Below are positions 30,629-40,463 of a stretch of 64,000 bases of DNA, piece by piece. Every line of letters starts with the position of its first letter. Position 1 is the first letter of the stretch. The notes under the pieces were generated by a model. It did no database searches. It saw only the letters and a list, made by a program, of their open reading frames with translations, and was not told the origin of the DNA. This stretch comes from Hyaloperonospora brassicae (taxonomy: Eukaryota > Oomycota > Peronosporomycetes > Peronosporales > Peronosporaceae). The position numbers and the translations under genes are program-made. The stretch is from the NCBI GenBank assembly GCA_947650285.1, contig CANTFL010000851.1:186001-250000 (forward strand), given 5' to 3'.

Positions 30629-33184
30629 CTAGTTCGCCGCGATAAACTGCTGAAACGCGACACTCTCATGCAGATCGGCATGTTCTTGCACGTAATGCAA
30701 AAAGCCTCCAAACGCTCTCTCGCGGATCTCGATCGTCTTTTTGCTGCGACGGCCACGCAAAAAGCTGCGGACCGTGGGCGTTGGCAGCTCTGGCAAACCA
30801 CATGCACTTGGCAGATCCATTGCTCGGAGCTGTTCGTCCAGCAGTTTGAAGTCGGAGTAGCGCTTCGGAACAGACGTCACGCGCTCGCCCGTCACGCGGT
30901 GGATCGCGTAAATGTGGTACATCATCACTTTGTTCGCACGCGTCACGCCGAGGATCTCGTACGTCAGGTGATCGTAGGCACTCGTTTGCGAAGAGTTGCG
31001 CTCCGGTGTCGTCTCTACGATCGTCATGTCATCCGCAACTGATCTTGTCAAGTGACTTGCACCTGCTGCCCCCACCAGAACCTTTGCAGTGGCTTCACTC
31101 GCCACGGCACTATCTTTCGCCTGCACACTTGGAGCTTCTCGTACAACCTCAGGCGTCCTCCTCTCGATCAAATTGGACTTGTCCTTGACGCAGTCGCCAT
31201 CGGCCGTCGAATGCTCAGCCTCATTGTCAACGCAAAGCACCTCCTCCTTCCCGGTCTCTTCGAAGACAGAAGGCATCTCCTTCACTACCGACGCCGCCGA
31301 GTCGCTCGATGGCTCTTCAACTCGTTTCTTCATCGGCGAAGAGGCATCGGCGTCAGCGACAGCAGCTTCGATTCGCTCAATCAACAGCACCACAGCTGGC
31401 ACAGCATCTTCGTCGACTCCGTGGAAAGCCTGGGCAGGACCGTGTGCCACCGCGTCAGCTTCGAGTCCGTTGACGGGCAAACTCGACGCGTCAGTCGCTT
31501 CGTCATAGCTGGTCACCTCTTCTGTCATGCACTCTTCGACACCGTCTTCTGCGACCTCATCAGTAATATCGACAACGGTCGAAGTCTCTTCGACAGCTTC
31601 ATCAGCCTCAGTAGCTCCAGCATCTGTTGCATCAGCTTCTCCCGGGTTTGTACTGTCAGTAAACCTGACAGTCTTGACCTTTGACGTGGTAGCGGTCCCA
31701 GTCTTGTCGTCTTGGGCGGCACACGTTTGCTTGACGACGTCCGTCGAGTCCTCAATCAACTCTGGTACGACTGACTCACCTAATGCAACCGGAGGTTCCT
31801 CGATCGCGTCCGCTGTGTCCACGACATCTTCTGCCTCGACAGTCCATTCCTTCACAACCGTCTCGCTAGAAGAGGCTTCCGGCACAAAAACTTGAGCAGA
31901 CGTACCACCATCAGCGTCCGCAGTAGCGATCACACTGTCCTCTTGAGCGCACTCGTCCGTCTCGTTCATTGTCCTAGCGTCCTCCGTATCCGTTGTAACA
32001 GGTGCCTCAGCAGCTACTGCTTCAGCCGGTGCGTCCTCGAGTGTCTCCTCGGATGCAACAGCCTCATCGAGCGCTACATCTGCGTCCTCCGTCTCCGTTG
32101 TGGCAAGTACCTCAGCAGCTACTGCTTCAGCCGGTGCGTCCTCGAGTGTCTTCTCGGATGCAACAGCCTCATCGAGCGCTGCATCTGCGTCCTCCATCTC
32201 CGTCTCTGGACTCTCCTTGGCTGTGTCCTCGAGTTGTGACTGCGTCGAATGCGCTTTCGCCTTTGCTGCAGTCCACAAAGCACTTCTACGGGACCACGTC
32301 GAAGGCGGCGTGGGAAGCACTGAGACATCAAAATCACGTGCATCACGAACCGAATACGTCCGCGCACTCACTGCATCTTCAGCATTGCGTCTTGCGAGGC
32401 TCTCAAAGCGGCTGATGAGCATCGACACAGCACTGATCGGCCTCGTGTCGACCTCAAACTCATTGCTGAACTGCACGCTCTCGTCTTCTCCTTCCTCGCA
32501 CTCGCTCACAGCAGCAAGTGCCGTCACATTGGCGTCCGTGGCAGGCGTCGCGACACTGTCGTCTGCTGCAACCGAAGCAGCTTCTTCCTCAAGCTCTGTA
32601 CCCACCACCTCCTGCCCTTCGTCACCCGGACTTTGGTCAGCAGCACCTTCGACAGCACCGACTTGTTTCAGCACACCACCAACGAGTTCATCGACACACA
32701 CGTCGTCGCCACCGACAACAGCAGTCGCTGTAGCACCAGCAGTAGCACTTGTCGTGTCCCGCGTCATTTCCAAAGTCTCTGATACCGAAACCGCGTCCGA
32801 CGTTGCCTCGATATCGTCCCATTGACCGGTCGCGAGTCCAGCAGCTGCTTCGTCCGCACGCCGGTCCACAACCCGTCCGTCCGTCGTCCCCACGTCCTCT
32901 TCACTATCCTCCCGCTCCTCCATCTCGAGCTCAGTCTCTTCGGAGCTCTCCACTTCCGCCACCGTATCAATAGGTCTCACCGACATGGCACGATAACTAC
33001 TACTACTACTACTACTGCTACTGCTACAGCTGCTACTACAGCTCTGAGTCCCATCTTTTTTTCCGGCACGCCATTGCGATCGACACGCGCTCTGTGGCAG
33101 CAAAGGTGACCGTCTTGTCCCTGATCCCGCGCGTCGCACCTGAGGGGGATCTTGAAGAATGCCAGCAGAACCTTCCGGCAGCAA
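30629..33184 (-). CDS. large acidic PX-domain protein (PX6)
   Basis: An 851-codon frame. A later start at 32,986 (MSVRPIDTVAEVE, giving 785 residues) is more likely, because the first 66 codons include a poly-Ser run encoded by a TAC-type microsatellite. Most of the protein is Glu/Asp/Ala/Val-rich and likely disordered, with two near-identical 35-residue tandem units (ALDEAVASEKTLEDAPAEAV type). The last ~115 residues are a PX domain: KRYSDFKLLDEQL, LPELPTP, SFLRGRRSKKTIEIRERAF, ESVAFQQFI. The RY..F and FLRGR basic residues suggest binding to phosphatidylinositol 3-phosphate on endosomes. Unlike its neighbours it lacks an MGC start. Confidence 0.85.
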   Translation of the reverse strand: MLPEGSAGILQDPPQVRRAGSGTRRSPLLPQSACRSQWRAGKKDGTQSCSSSCSSSSSSSSSSYRAMSVRPIDTVAEVESSEETELEMEEREDSEEDVGTTDGRVVDRRADEAAAGLATGQWDDIEATSDAVSVSETLEMTRDTTSATAGATATAVVGGDDVCVDELVGGVLKQVGAVEGAADQSPGDEGQEVVGTELEEEAASVAADDSVATPATDANVTALAAVSECEEGEDESVQFSNEFEVDTRPISAVSMLISRFESLARRNAEDAVSARTYSVRDARDFDVSVLPTPPSTWSRRSALWTAAKAKAHSTQSQLEDTAKESPETEMEDADAALDEAVASEKTLEDAPAEAVAAEVLATTETEDADVALDEAVASEETLEDAPAEAVAAEAPVTTDTEDARTMNETDECAQEDSVIATADADGGTSAQVFVPEASSSETVVKEWTVEAEDVVDTADAIEEPPVALGESVVPELIEDSTDVVKQTCAAQDDKTGTATTSKVKTVRFTDSTNPGEADATDAGATEADEAVEETSTVVDITDEVAEDGVEECMTEEVTSYDEATDASSLPVNGLEADAVAHGPAQAFHGVDEDAVPAVVLLIERIEAAVADADASSPMKKRVEEPSSDSAASVVKEMPSVFEETGKEEVLCVDNEAEHSTADGDCVKDKSNLIERRTPEVVREAPSVQAKDSAVASEATAKVLVGAAGASHLTRSVADDMTIVETTPERNSSQTSAYDHLTYEILGVTRANKVMMYHIYAIHRVTGERVTSVPKRYSDFKLLDEQLRAMDLPSACGLPELPTPTVRSFLRGRRSKKTIEIRERAFGGFLHYVQEHADLHESVAFQQFIAAN
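31980..32189 (-). repeat. two 105-bp tandem repeats inside PX6
   Basis: Two near-identical 105-bp units, 35 codons each, encode DA.ALDEAVASE.TLEDAPAEAVAAE. They differ at a handful of positions. Confidence 0.85.
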
Positions 33185-34689
33185 TCGCGACCGCGAGACC
33201 CGAGCGCCGCCAACTGATTCGGCCCCAGCGTCAACGACAGGCGGTTCAACTCAAATGCCCACCAGAAGGAGAGAAAGCGATAGAGAGAGAGAGAGAGAGA
33301 GAGACGACAGCAACAACGACAACGACGAAGAGCCGACGCCCCACTCTCTTCCGTGTCGGACGTGCGACGGCAGCCGAAACTTTCGCCTGTATCGCGTCGT
33401 TGCCGACCACAGCGACGTCACGACCGGAACGGCGCGAACTGAACCAAATCGGTCCGTGTTTGCCTTACGGACATAGTCGTCGCCTCAACGCCACGCAAAT
33501 GGTCGTCGTCGTCGTCGGTGTTGTGGTTGTTGGTGGTGGTGTCTTTGGATGGACCAGACGGCCGTCTGTCTCGTCGGGCAGAGTGGTTGCCGGCCCATCT
33601 TCCGTCCCAATCGCTCGGCACCAGCGAACAACAATCGCAAACGGGTCACCAGTGGCCAACTCCATCGGTCGGACGCCCCCCCCGTCGAGTGCGCCAAACG
33701 ACATCCGACACGGCGACCTGCGCGACAATAAATAGTCCACGCGCGCCATCGATCGGCTGTCCTTCGCTTTCCTTCGTCTTCTTCTCCCGCTGTCTCTCGA
33801 CTGCGACCGCAGCGACTCACGTGGCCATAGCCACAGAAGTGTCCGCTGCGCACTCGCTCGAAGTAATGTCACGTTCACTACCGGTCGCGCCATTACGCAC
33901 AGCAGCCGCAAGTGAGTTCCTCGTCGTCCGTCCGACAACTGCCATCACGTTCCTCGAACGTACTACTGCTACTGCTAACGGCAGTAATCCGAGCGGTCGA
34001 CCCATTGATCAACTGATTAGTTATTCACGAGACTTTGACAGGTTTTCGGTAGTAATGACAACTCACACACACAGAGACACACACAGAGACACACACAGTC
34101 AGGAGCTCTCCAGCGACGATCGCATAAACCCTTTTGTTGTTCTCGTTGTTGTCGCTCAGAGGACGAGAGGGCTGTAAGTATCGGAGACGCACGTCGCACC
34201 GTACGGTTCAAGTTGCAGGTCTGCCGCGTTCGTAGCAGCCATCTGATGAGGGGCGTCCGTTAGCATCTGGCGGCCAGTGGTATGGACGCCTGGGCCGTTT
34301 CAGCTTCTACGTCGTCGTCGCCTGTGCTCGAGATCCATGTGGTTTGCTCGACTTGGTGGGGGGGTTACGTGCCCAAGAGGTCGGACTTCTTGTCGACGTG
34401 CGCTCTGAAGAGCACTGATGCAGTGTTGCAGATCCAATGACTTGTACGCGTTGTGTGTCTGCATGCAGGTAACACATACGCAGATCATGTACCATTATGA
34501 CGTCGCGTTCGGTCGTTGGGCTGCAACCTCATGACAATGGCGTTGGAATCGTCGACCGAGTGCAGATGGGCTGTTTTGACTCACCAGCGAAGCTGCGCGA
34601 TGGAAAACGACACGGGAGACGCGGGACGGTGTGTCTTTTAGCTTAGCGACTGCATACCCGACAAGGCGTTAGTGGACCTCTTTTTGTGT
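33185..34689. other. intergenic with microsatellites
   Basis: Contains an (AG)n run near 33,282-33,303 and ACAC/AGAG-type repeats near 34,062-34,098. Frames such as 33,465-33,938 (minus) look irregular and are not supported. It is the 5' flank of PX6. Confidence 0.5.
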
Positions 34690-35850
34690 TTACCTGCGCG
34701 CCAGTAGCGTCGCAGCAACGGCAGCAGCGACAGCCACTGCTACGGATGAGACCGCGTAGCTGTTGTTGCGGATTTGTTCGGGGAGAAAACTCAGCGAAGA
34801 CGTTTGTGCGTCAGGTGCAGCTGCAGCTTCTGTCGCTGCCACGTCCCGGTCAATCACCATAGTCTCGTCGATCTCAGACTCCAGATCCTCGTCCACCTCT
34901 GCAGCACAAGTGGACCCGACTGCCTCTTGTGCAGACACATTGGAACTCTTTGGCTGCGATGCTGTCGTACACGCGTCACCGGTCGTACGCTTTGCTGCTG
35001 TAGAGACGTCTGGTGTCAACGACGACCCGAGCGCTCCGACAACATCGCTCGCAGTCTTCGCTACCGTTGCGGCACAAGTCGTCGCGTCAGTCCCGGCATC
35101 GTCTCGACCAGCGCTGCTATAGCTCTCCCTCGACTTTGCCACAGTCTCCACTGCCTCCGCTACGACCACATCAACGACTGTATCCGTGATAACTGCAACA
35201 ACCTCAACCGCGTCCTGCTCGACCTCTACAGCAGTAGCTTCAACCTGACCCCCGCCTCCTCCTCCTTCTTCTTCGGCTGCAACGACTCTGACCACACTCT
35301 TCTCCATCGAGTAGACCGCTTCAGTCTCCAATGCAAAACTCCCACCGCCTTCAACGACTGCCGGCGCAACAGGTTCCGTCGCCACTCGTTCCGATGCCGT
35401 GTCCTTTTCTCTCGAGACGCCACGTCCGACTTTCGCGATCGTTCCGTCCGACGTCGCAGCGAAATCAGCTGCCAACACAAACGTCGATCGCGGAACGCTC
35501 AACTCGTCGTCCGTCTCACCTGTGAACGCCACCGATCGCGGAGGTCTCTCTACCAGAGCTGTCGTGTCCCCTCGAGCAGCTCTTCGGTGCTCTTGGGCCA
35601 TCGGAACCACACAGGAAGTCTCGGACGTGTCACGGAGATTGCAGTAGTACCAAAGGGCCGGCTGCGTGTTGGCCATTGGGTCGTTCCTTCGGTCGTTCAT
35701 GAGCGTACGTGAGCAGTGGAGAGAATGCCAACTGCCAGTTCCGGTGACAGACGTTCGTCTGCGTATCTGTGGACTCGACCGGTCTTTGATTTTTGGCGAT
35801 CGGGTGGGGTGGGAGACGGGTTCGATGATTCGGCCGATGGATCGATCCAT
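34690..35850 (-). CDS. predicted tail-anchored acidic protein, unknown family
   Basis: A 386-codon frame. The first 58 codons look non-coding in composition, so translation more likely starts at Met59 (35,676; MANTQPALWYYCNL), giving 328 residues. The body is Val/Ala/Glu-rich (EVVAVITDTVVDVVVAEAVETVA) and likely disordered or helical. The extreme C-terminus is a single hydrophobic helix, YAVSSVAVAVAAAVAATLL, followed by ARR and the stop. With no signal peptide this is the layout of a tail-anchored protein of ER, mitochondrial or peroxisomal outer membranes. No known domain. It sits inside the PX gene run on the same strand. Confidence 0.65.
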   Translation of the reverse strand: MDRSIGRIIEPVSHPTRSPKIKDRSSPQIRRRTSVTGTGSWHSLHCSRTLMNDRRNDPMANTQPALWYYCNLRDTSETSCVVPMAQEHRRAARGDTTALVERPPRSVAFTGETDDELSVPRSTFVLAADFAATSDGTIAKVGRGVSREKDTASERVATEPVAPAVVEGGGSFALETEAVYSMEKSVVRVVAAEEEGGGGGGQVEATAVEVEQDAVEVVAVITDTVVDVVVAEAVETVAKSRESYSSAGRDDAGTDATTCAATVAKTASDVVGALGSSLTPDVSTAAKRTTGDACTTASQPKSSNVSAQEAVGSTCAAEVDEDLESEIDETMVIDRDVAATEAAAAPDAQTSSLSFLPEQIRNNSYAVSSVAVAVAAAVAATLLARR

Positions 35851-36402
35851 CGATCACTGAATGATTGGCATGCGGGGGACAAACGGGTCATACATACAGT
35901 GGAAATCCCACCTGAAAAGTCGAGCGAAATGGCCCGTGCACATGGGCAGACAGACGGCCCGAATGAGGTTAGCGGAGACTTTAGAGCTGTGGCGCTCATA
36001 CCGCCGCTGCTGCTTTCGATCCACTGCTTCTTTCTCTCTCTCTCTCTCGCGAGCGCAGATGGAACATATGTGACGAACTTCGGCCCCATACGTTGCGGAT
36101 ATCCTCCTGGCAAATAGCGTCTGGACGTCTCATGGAAGTTCATACCTCCTCCTTGACGCACAATGAGCTCCTCGATTAGATCAGCTCAACGACAACAGAA
36201 ACGAGTCAATGCGTGTGCAATAGCTGTGCTACGCGGCAGTAGCCACACAGCGAGAGATTGTTGGCAAAATTTAGTGGGGAACGACAGCGTCAAAGAACGC
36301 GCTGGTGGTCCATAGCAGCAGCGGCAGCAGCTACTGCTGGGGCGGCACAGCGAGAGGAACGAACGACAGCATACGTAGTCAGTCGGCTCGTCCGTCAGTG
36401 CG
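35851..36402. other. intergenic between the tail-anchored and PX5 genes
   Basis: 5' flank of the tail-anchored gene and 3' flank of PX5. Nothing else supported. Confidence 0.5.
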
Positions 36403-37801
36403 TCACTGGACGAGGAAGCGCTGGAAGACAGCGCTCTCGTGCAGCTCTCGATGCGTAGCAATGTAGTGCAGCACACTCGAGAACTGCGTCTGCCGTTCCT
36501 CAATGGTTCGCTGGCTCTGTCGACCGCGCACAAAGTGCACGAGACCTGCGGGAGGCAGCTCGGGTAGCTTGTCGGCAGCAGGCAGTTTGCTCGCCTTGAG
36601 CTGCCAGTACATGGCGCGGAATCTCGAGTACCGACGCAAGAGCACAGCGGGCCACTTGAAGCAGTCCGTCGCCTCCTCGTTCGTGCACTGCATGTGATAC
36701 CACACGACGCCATTGGCCGTCGACGTGCCCACGATCGCATACGTCGGGGCACAGACGTTCAGCAGTGGGGCACTGCGCGATCGCGGCGTCTTCAGGCTCC
36801 ACGTCGCGCTCACCGGCTCGAGTTGCAAGCTGCTCCTTTCGACGGGAGCTGCTCGCCCTGGAACCGGAGCTTGCGGATGATGACCGACCTGTGTTGACGC
36901 TGCGGTTGTCACGTTGGACACGGCCGCTCGCATGACCTCCTGCACGATCGCCAGCGCGTCGGCTTCCACGACTTTGCGTCGCATGGACTCGTCGTCAATG
37001 GCGTCGCACGACGACGTCTCGCGAGCAGCTGCACGACGCTCGTGACGGACATCCGCTTCCGTCTTCGGACCGCCGAGCGCATTCTGTCCACTCGATGCAG
37101 TCGTCGCAGCCACTGGTCGTCTCGTGTCGGTCGCGTTGCAGTGATCCGCTTCTGGACGGCCGCTGCAGTCGGCCGCGTCCAGTGCGTCCGTCACGTCCAA
37201 TTCGCTCTCTCCACTGCTCTCGCCGTTCTGCGTCTCCGAAGACGTCGACGACGACAGCGGCGACGCATTGGCTTTCGTGGCACTGCCACTGACCGCCCGC
37301 CCAGTAGTGCGTCCGTCCCGACCCAAGAGCTCTTCTGGAATCGGCGGCAACTCGACCACGGGGTCGCTTAGAAGCGCAGTAACAAGAGACGACGGCGGCG
37401 GCGGTCCACCAGCAGCAGCAGGCAGCAGCAACAACTGGAGACGAAGAGGCCGGCGGGGTCTCCTCCTCGGGCGTGAACGACATGTCGCCCAGACTCGAGT
37501 GCGTGCTGCTCGTCTCGGACGCCTGGATGAACGAGAACGTAAAGGTGCGCACGAGGGCGTAAACCATTTCGCCGTCCGAGCTGCCGACTAAGTCGGCGCT
37601 GTTCGAGACGACGAACGACGGGACGTCGTCTTTCAGGTCGGTTCCCGTGGTCGGGTGCGCCGGCGCACCGCTCGTGGGGACGACGTCGCGCCGGACGCTG
37701 TTCGGCACATGGAACGAAGGCGTCGAGGGGCGTAAGGGCAGAGCGACGCTGTGGGCACGAAAGGGGCGCGTGGAATCCGCCGTCGAGTGGCTGCAGCCCA
37801 T
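36403..37801 (-). pseudogene. PX-domain protein with MGC start, frame-broken (PX5)
   Basis: The N-terminal frame begins MGCSHSTADSTRPFRAHS at 37,801 and runs to about 37,420 (FTPEEETPPASSSPVVAAA). The C-terminal frame (to 36,403) starts there one base out of phase (AAAGGPPPPSSLVTALLSDP). They must belong together: each alone lacks a start or a PX domain. The join lies in a GCT/GCC-repeat stretch, so a one-base indel is the simplest reading; a short intron of about 85 bp with poor splice signals is possible. The PX domain is near the end: LRRYSRFRAMYWQL, LPELPPAGLVHFVRGRQSQRTIEERQTQF, ESAVFQRFL. MGCxxS predicts myristoylation on Gly2 and palmitoylation on Cys3. Confidence 0.75.
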
Positions 37802-38401
37802 ACTAATGGACACGACAAGAAACGGTGGGCAGCAAAACAATGCACCCACGTGCGAACGACGAACGACGTGACCGACGGGGAAGAAGAAGAAGAAGAAGAA
37901 GAAGAGCGACAGAGGATGGAGAGACAAAGCGCTTTGGAGGTGATGGCGAGGATCGTGACGGCGCGGCAACGGACAGGCGCGACGACCGGCGAAAGTGCGC
38001 GTCGGGTGTGGGGTGGGGCAGAGACTGTGGGGACGCTGCTCGATGACGACGGCGACGACGAGTCGGACAGGCGGCTGCGGTCAAAGAGTGCGTCAGGAGC
38101 GGATGAACGAACCCACGCAACGGGTGTTTGTTGGTTGGTGTGTCTGTTGGTCGGTGTGTTTGTTGGTTGGTGTGTTTGGTGCGATACGACAGCAGCAGCA
38201 GCAGCAGCAGCAGGTGGAGGATGAGGTGGTGGAAGTGGCCGTACGCGTTTCTACTGCAGCAGCCGGTGGGTGCCACGCCGGCGAGACACATGGGCAGCCA
38301 CAGTCTCTGCCGGACAAACCCAACTGCATTGACGTGTGTGTAAACTGAAGAGCACCCAGTACGGACTCAGAACGACGAGGACACATCGTGTTGATCGGTT
38401 G
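37802..38401. other. intergenic with (GAA)n, TTGG-type and (CAG)n repeats
   Basis: (GAA)n near 37,882-37,905; TTGGTTGGTGTG-type repeats at about 38,128-38,182; (CAG)n near 38,189-38,215. It is the promoter side of PX5. Confidence 0.6.
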
Positions 38402-39010
38402 TTAGCTGCAACCCGACAAGAAGCGCACGAACTCTGCGCTTTGACGCGCCACCGGATGTCGTGCAATGGCGTTCAACATTGCCGTGAACTGCTTCTCGCG
38501 CTCCTTCAAAACCTCTTCGCTGTCGCACTGACGCACACACGACCAACAATGTAGAGCCGACGGCATCGCTGGTAACGCCTTTTGCGGCACTGCCGTCTCG
38601 TTCTCGTGATTGACAACGACCTGCGCGAGCTTTGCGTGCAGCACTTTAAAGTCCGTATACCGTTTGCGGATGTAGCAGCGCTGCGACGGCGAGTCGTCGG
38701 CACGGGAGCCGCAGAAGTGGTAGAACATGACGCCGTCTGGATCCGCGACGGTTTTGACGGCTGAAAACGTCAGCAGGTCATCCGGTGGCAGCTGGTTCAA
38801 CTTGGCGCTTGGGACCGACGGGGTCGTGTCGTTGCCGTCCGCGGCTTTCGACGACAATGAGGACGGACCGCTCCTTTGCTTCCACGTGTGGGGATGTATC
38901 GGCACGGGACCGACGTCCCGCCTTCCGGGACGCTTCGCGACCACGACATCGATGAACAAGGACTCGGCCGACAGCCCCTGATCGCTTTTCCGCGAACACG
39001 CACAGCCCAT
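38402..39010 (-). CDS. PX-domain protein with MGC start (PX4)
   Basis: I choose the ATG at 39,010 (MGCACSRKSDQG) over an in-frame ATG four codons upstream, because it restores the family N-terminus. The product is 202 residues. Gly2, Cys3 and Cys5 predict myristoylation with one or two palmitates. Residues about 80-200 are a PX domain: VMFYHF, KRYTDFKVLHAKL (117-129), LPAMP (146-150), KEREKQFTAMLNAIARHPVA. The FLxGR element of its relatives is replaced by CWSCVRQCD, so lipid binding may be altered. The linker is shorter than in PX1 and PX2. Confidence 0.85.
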   Translation of the reverse strand: MGCACSRKSDQGLSAESLFIDVVVAKRPGRRDVGPVPIHPHTWKQRSGPSSLSSKAADGNDTTPSVPSAKLNQLPPDDLLTFSAVKTVADPDGVMFYHFCGSRADDSPSQRCYIRKRYTDFKVLHAKLAQVVVNHENETAVPQKALPAMPSALHCWSCVRQCDSEEVLKEREKQFTAMLNAIARHPVARQSAEFVRFLSGCS

Positions 39011-39361
39011 AACGGTGCACAAAGAGAGACGTTGGGTCGATGCGACGCGTAGCGCGAGAGTCGGAATGAGACGCTGCGAGCGCCGACTGATTTCCAGCGC
39101 TTGTGGCCATATGCAGTCGGCGGCACTTTACTCTCGCGATTCGAATGTTCCGCGCGAAGCTGTCACTGCAGACGACAACGCGGACGCGCGCTACATAGTG
39201 CAAGTCATGTCAGACTCGGAGAGACAGACTGGCGGCAAACTTTCCCGACATCGCACGCAGAGACAGCAGCAGCAGCAACAGCAACAGCAGCAGCTGGAAG
39301 AGACTTTGTACAGTACATGTATTCGCAGCAGATTCCGCTGGCTCTCTCCCCGCCTAACTCT
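39011..39361. other. short intergenic with CAG/CAA repeats
   Basis: CAG/CAA tract near 39,262-39,296; otherwise nothing. Confidence 0.5.
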
Positions 39362-39859
39362 CTAAGCGATAAACTGCGTAAACGAGTCGCTCTGCGACGC
39401 CACGGGATGCGCTGCCATTGCGTTGAGGATCTTGACAAACTGCGCTTCCCGCGCTCTTACCACGTTCTCGTGGCCACGACCAAGCACAAACGTGACTGCG
39501 TTCGCTGGAGGCATTGGCGGGAGACTCGGGTACATCTGGAACTTGTTCGCCCGAAGCACGAGCGCTGAGATCTCCGTGTACATGCGCTTGAATTCCGAGT
39601 AGCGCTTGCACACGTGGATGTCCTGGTGCGAGTCGGCTGGATTGTAGCCGTCAAAGTTGTAAAAGGCGACGCCGTACTCGTTGACGCTCACTTCGCCCGG
39701 CACGAACTGAAGGCCAATGTCCGGCCACTTGTACTCCACTCCAACCGACGGCTTATCCACTGACGACACGTGGGGCTCGACCACGACGTCGGTAGCTTTC
39801 GTCAACACCGCGTCTGCCTCGTCGTGCTGTCGGTTGAGCGTTGACGGCGTGCAGCCCAT
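39362..39859 (-). CDS. minimal PX-domain protein with MGC start (PX3)
   Basis: The frame is open from 40,282, but the family start MGCTPSTLNRQ at 39,859 is the likely initiator, giving 165 residues. It is nearly just an acylation signal plus PX domain: YGVAFYNFDGYN (62-73), KRYSEFKRMY (85-94), LPPMPP (113-118), FVLGRGHENVVRAREAQF (124-141), LNAMAAHPVASQSDSFTQFIA at the C-terminus. It lacks the long acidic arm of PX2 and PX6. Predicted role: anchoring to a phosphoinositide-bearing membrane. The partner is unknown. Confidence 0.85.
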   Translation of the reverse strand: MGCTPSTLNRQHDEADAVLTKATDVVVEPHVSSVDKPSVGVEYKWPDIGLQFVPGEVSVNEYGVAFYNFDGYNPADSHQDIHVCKRYSEFKRMYTEISALVLRANKFQMYPSLPPMPPANAVTFVLGRGHENVVRAREAQFVKILNAMAAHPVASQSDSFTQFIA

Positions 39860-40463
39860 TGGAGACGCAATGGACGTGGGCGCGAGTGCAGAAACGGAAG
39901 AATGACGACCGCTGTCGGCCGAAAGCGTCCGCTGTGCCGTTGCCCGCAAGTCGCCTGGTCTCATGGTCTCACTACGACTGGCGCGCACAATGTGCTGCTG
40001 CTGCTGCTGGTGGTCCTCCGTTTGTTTATCTCTGCCACGCGACCTCATTTGAGGTACACGTTTTATGCGGGCGAAAGCATTACGAACGCTACGACGGACT
40101 CGCGTGTGAGACAGATGTGCACGTGCAGCACGAGGTCCACTGACGTGAAGTTGTTGCACCACGTGCTGTTGAGATTTACGGTCGAAAACGCCCACTGGGG
40201 CTGCAAATGATTCTGTTGTTGTGGTTATTGTGGTTGATGCAAAGGGGCGACGACCTTTACGACGACATGTGCGGCACCACATACGCCGCGTTCTTCTATT
40301 CCGTTACACATGCGCTGAGTCGACTCTTTTCCTTCCGTCAGTGCGTATCTCTTACACCGACTAACATGGCAAACGTAGCACACGCACACACTGTAAATGG
40401 CAACAAATGAGATGGTAATGTGTACGTGCAAGAGGCTCTTTCTGGCGTTTACGCTCTATCTGT
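39860..40463. other. intergenic
   Basis: 5' flank of PX3 and 3' flank of PX2. The frame upstream of the PX3 start carries a Gln run and is not supported as coding. Confidence 0.5.

Noticed and set aside
31089..32825. Long Ser/Thr-rich plus-strand ORFs
   Set aside because: Mirror images of the Glu/Ala-rich PX6 gene on the other strand.
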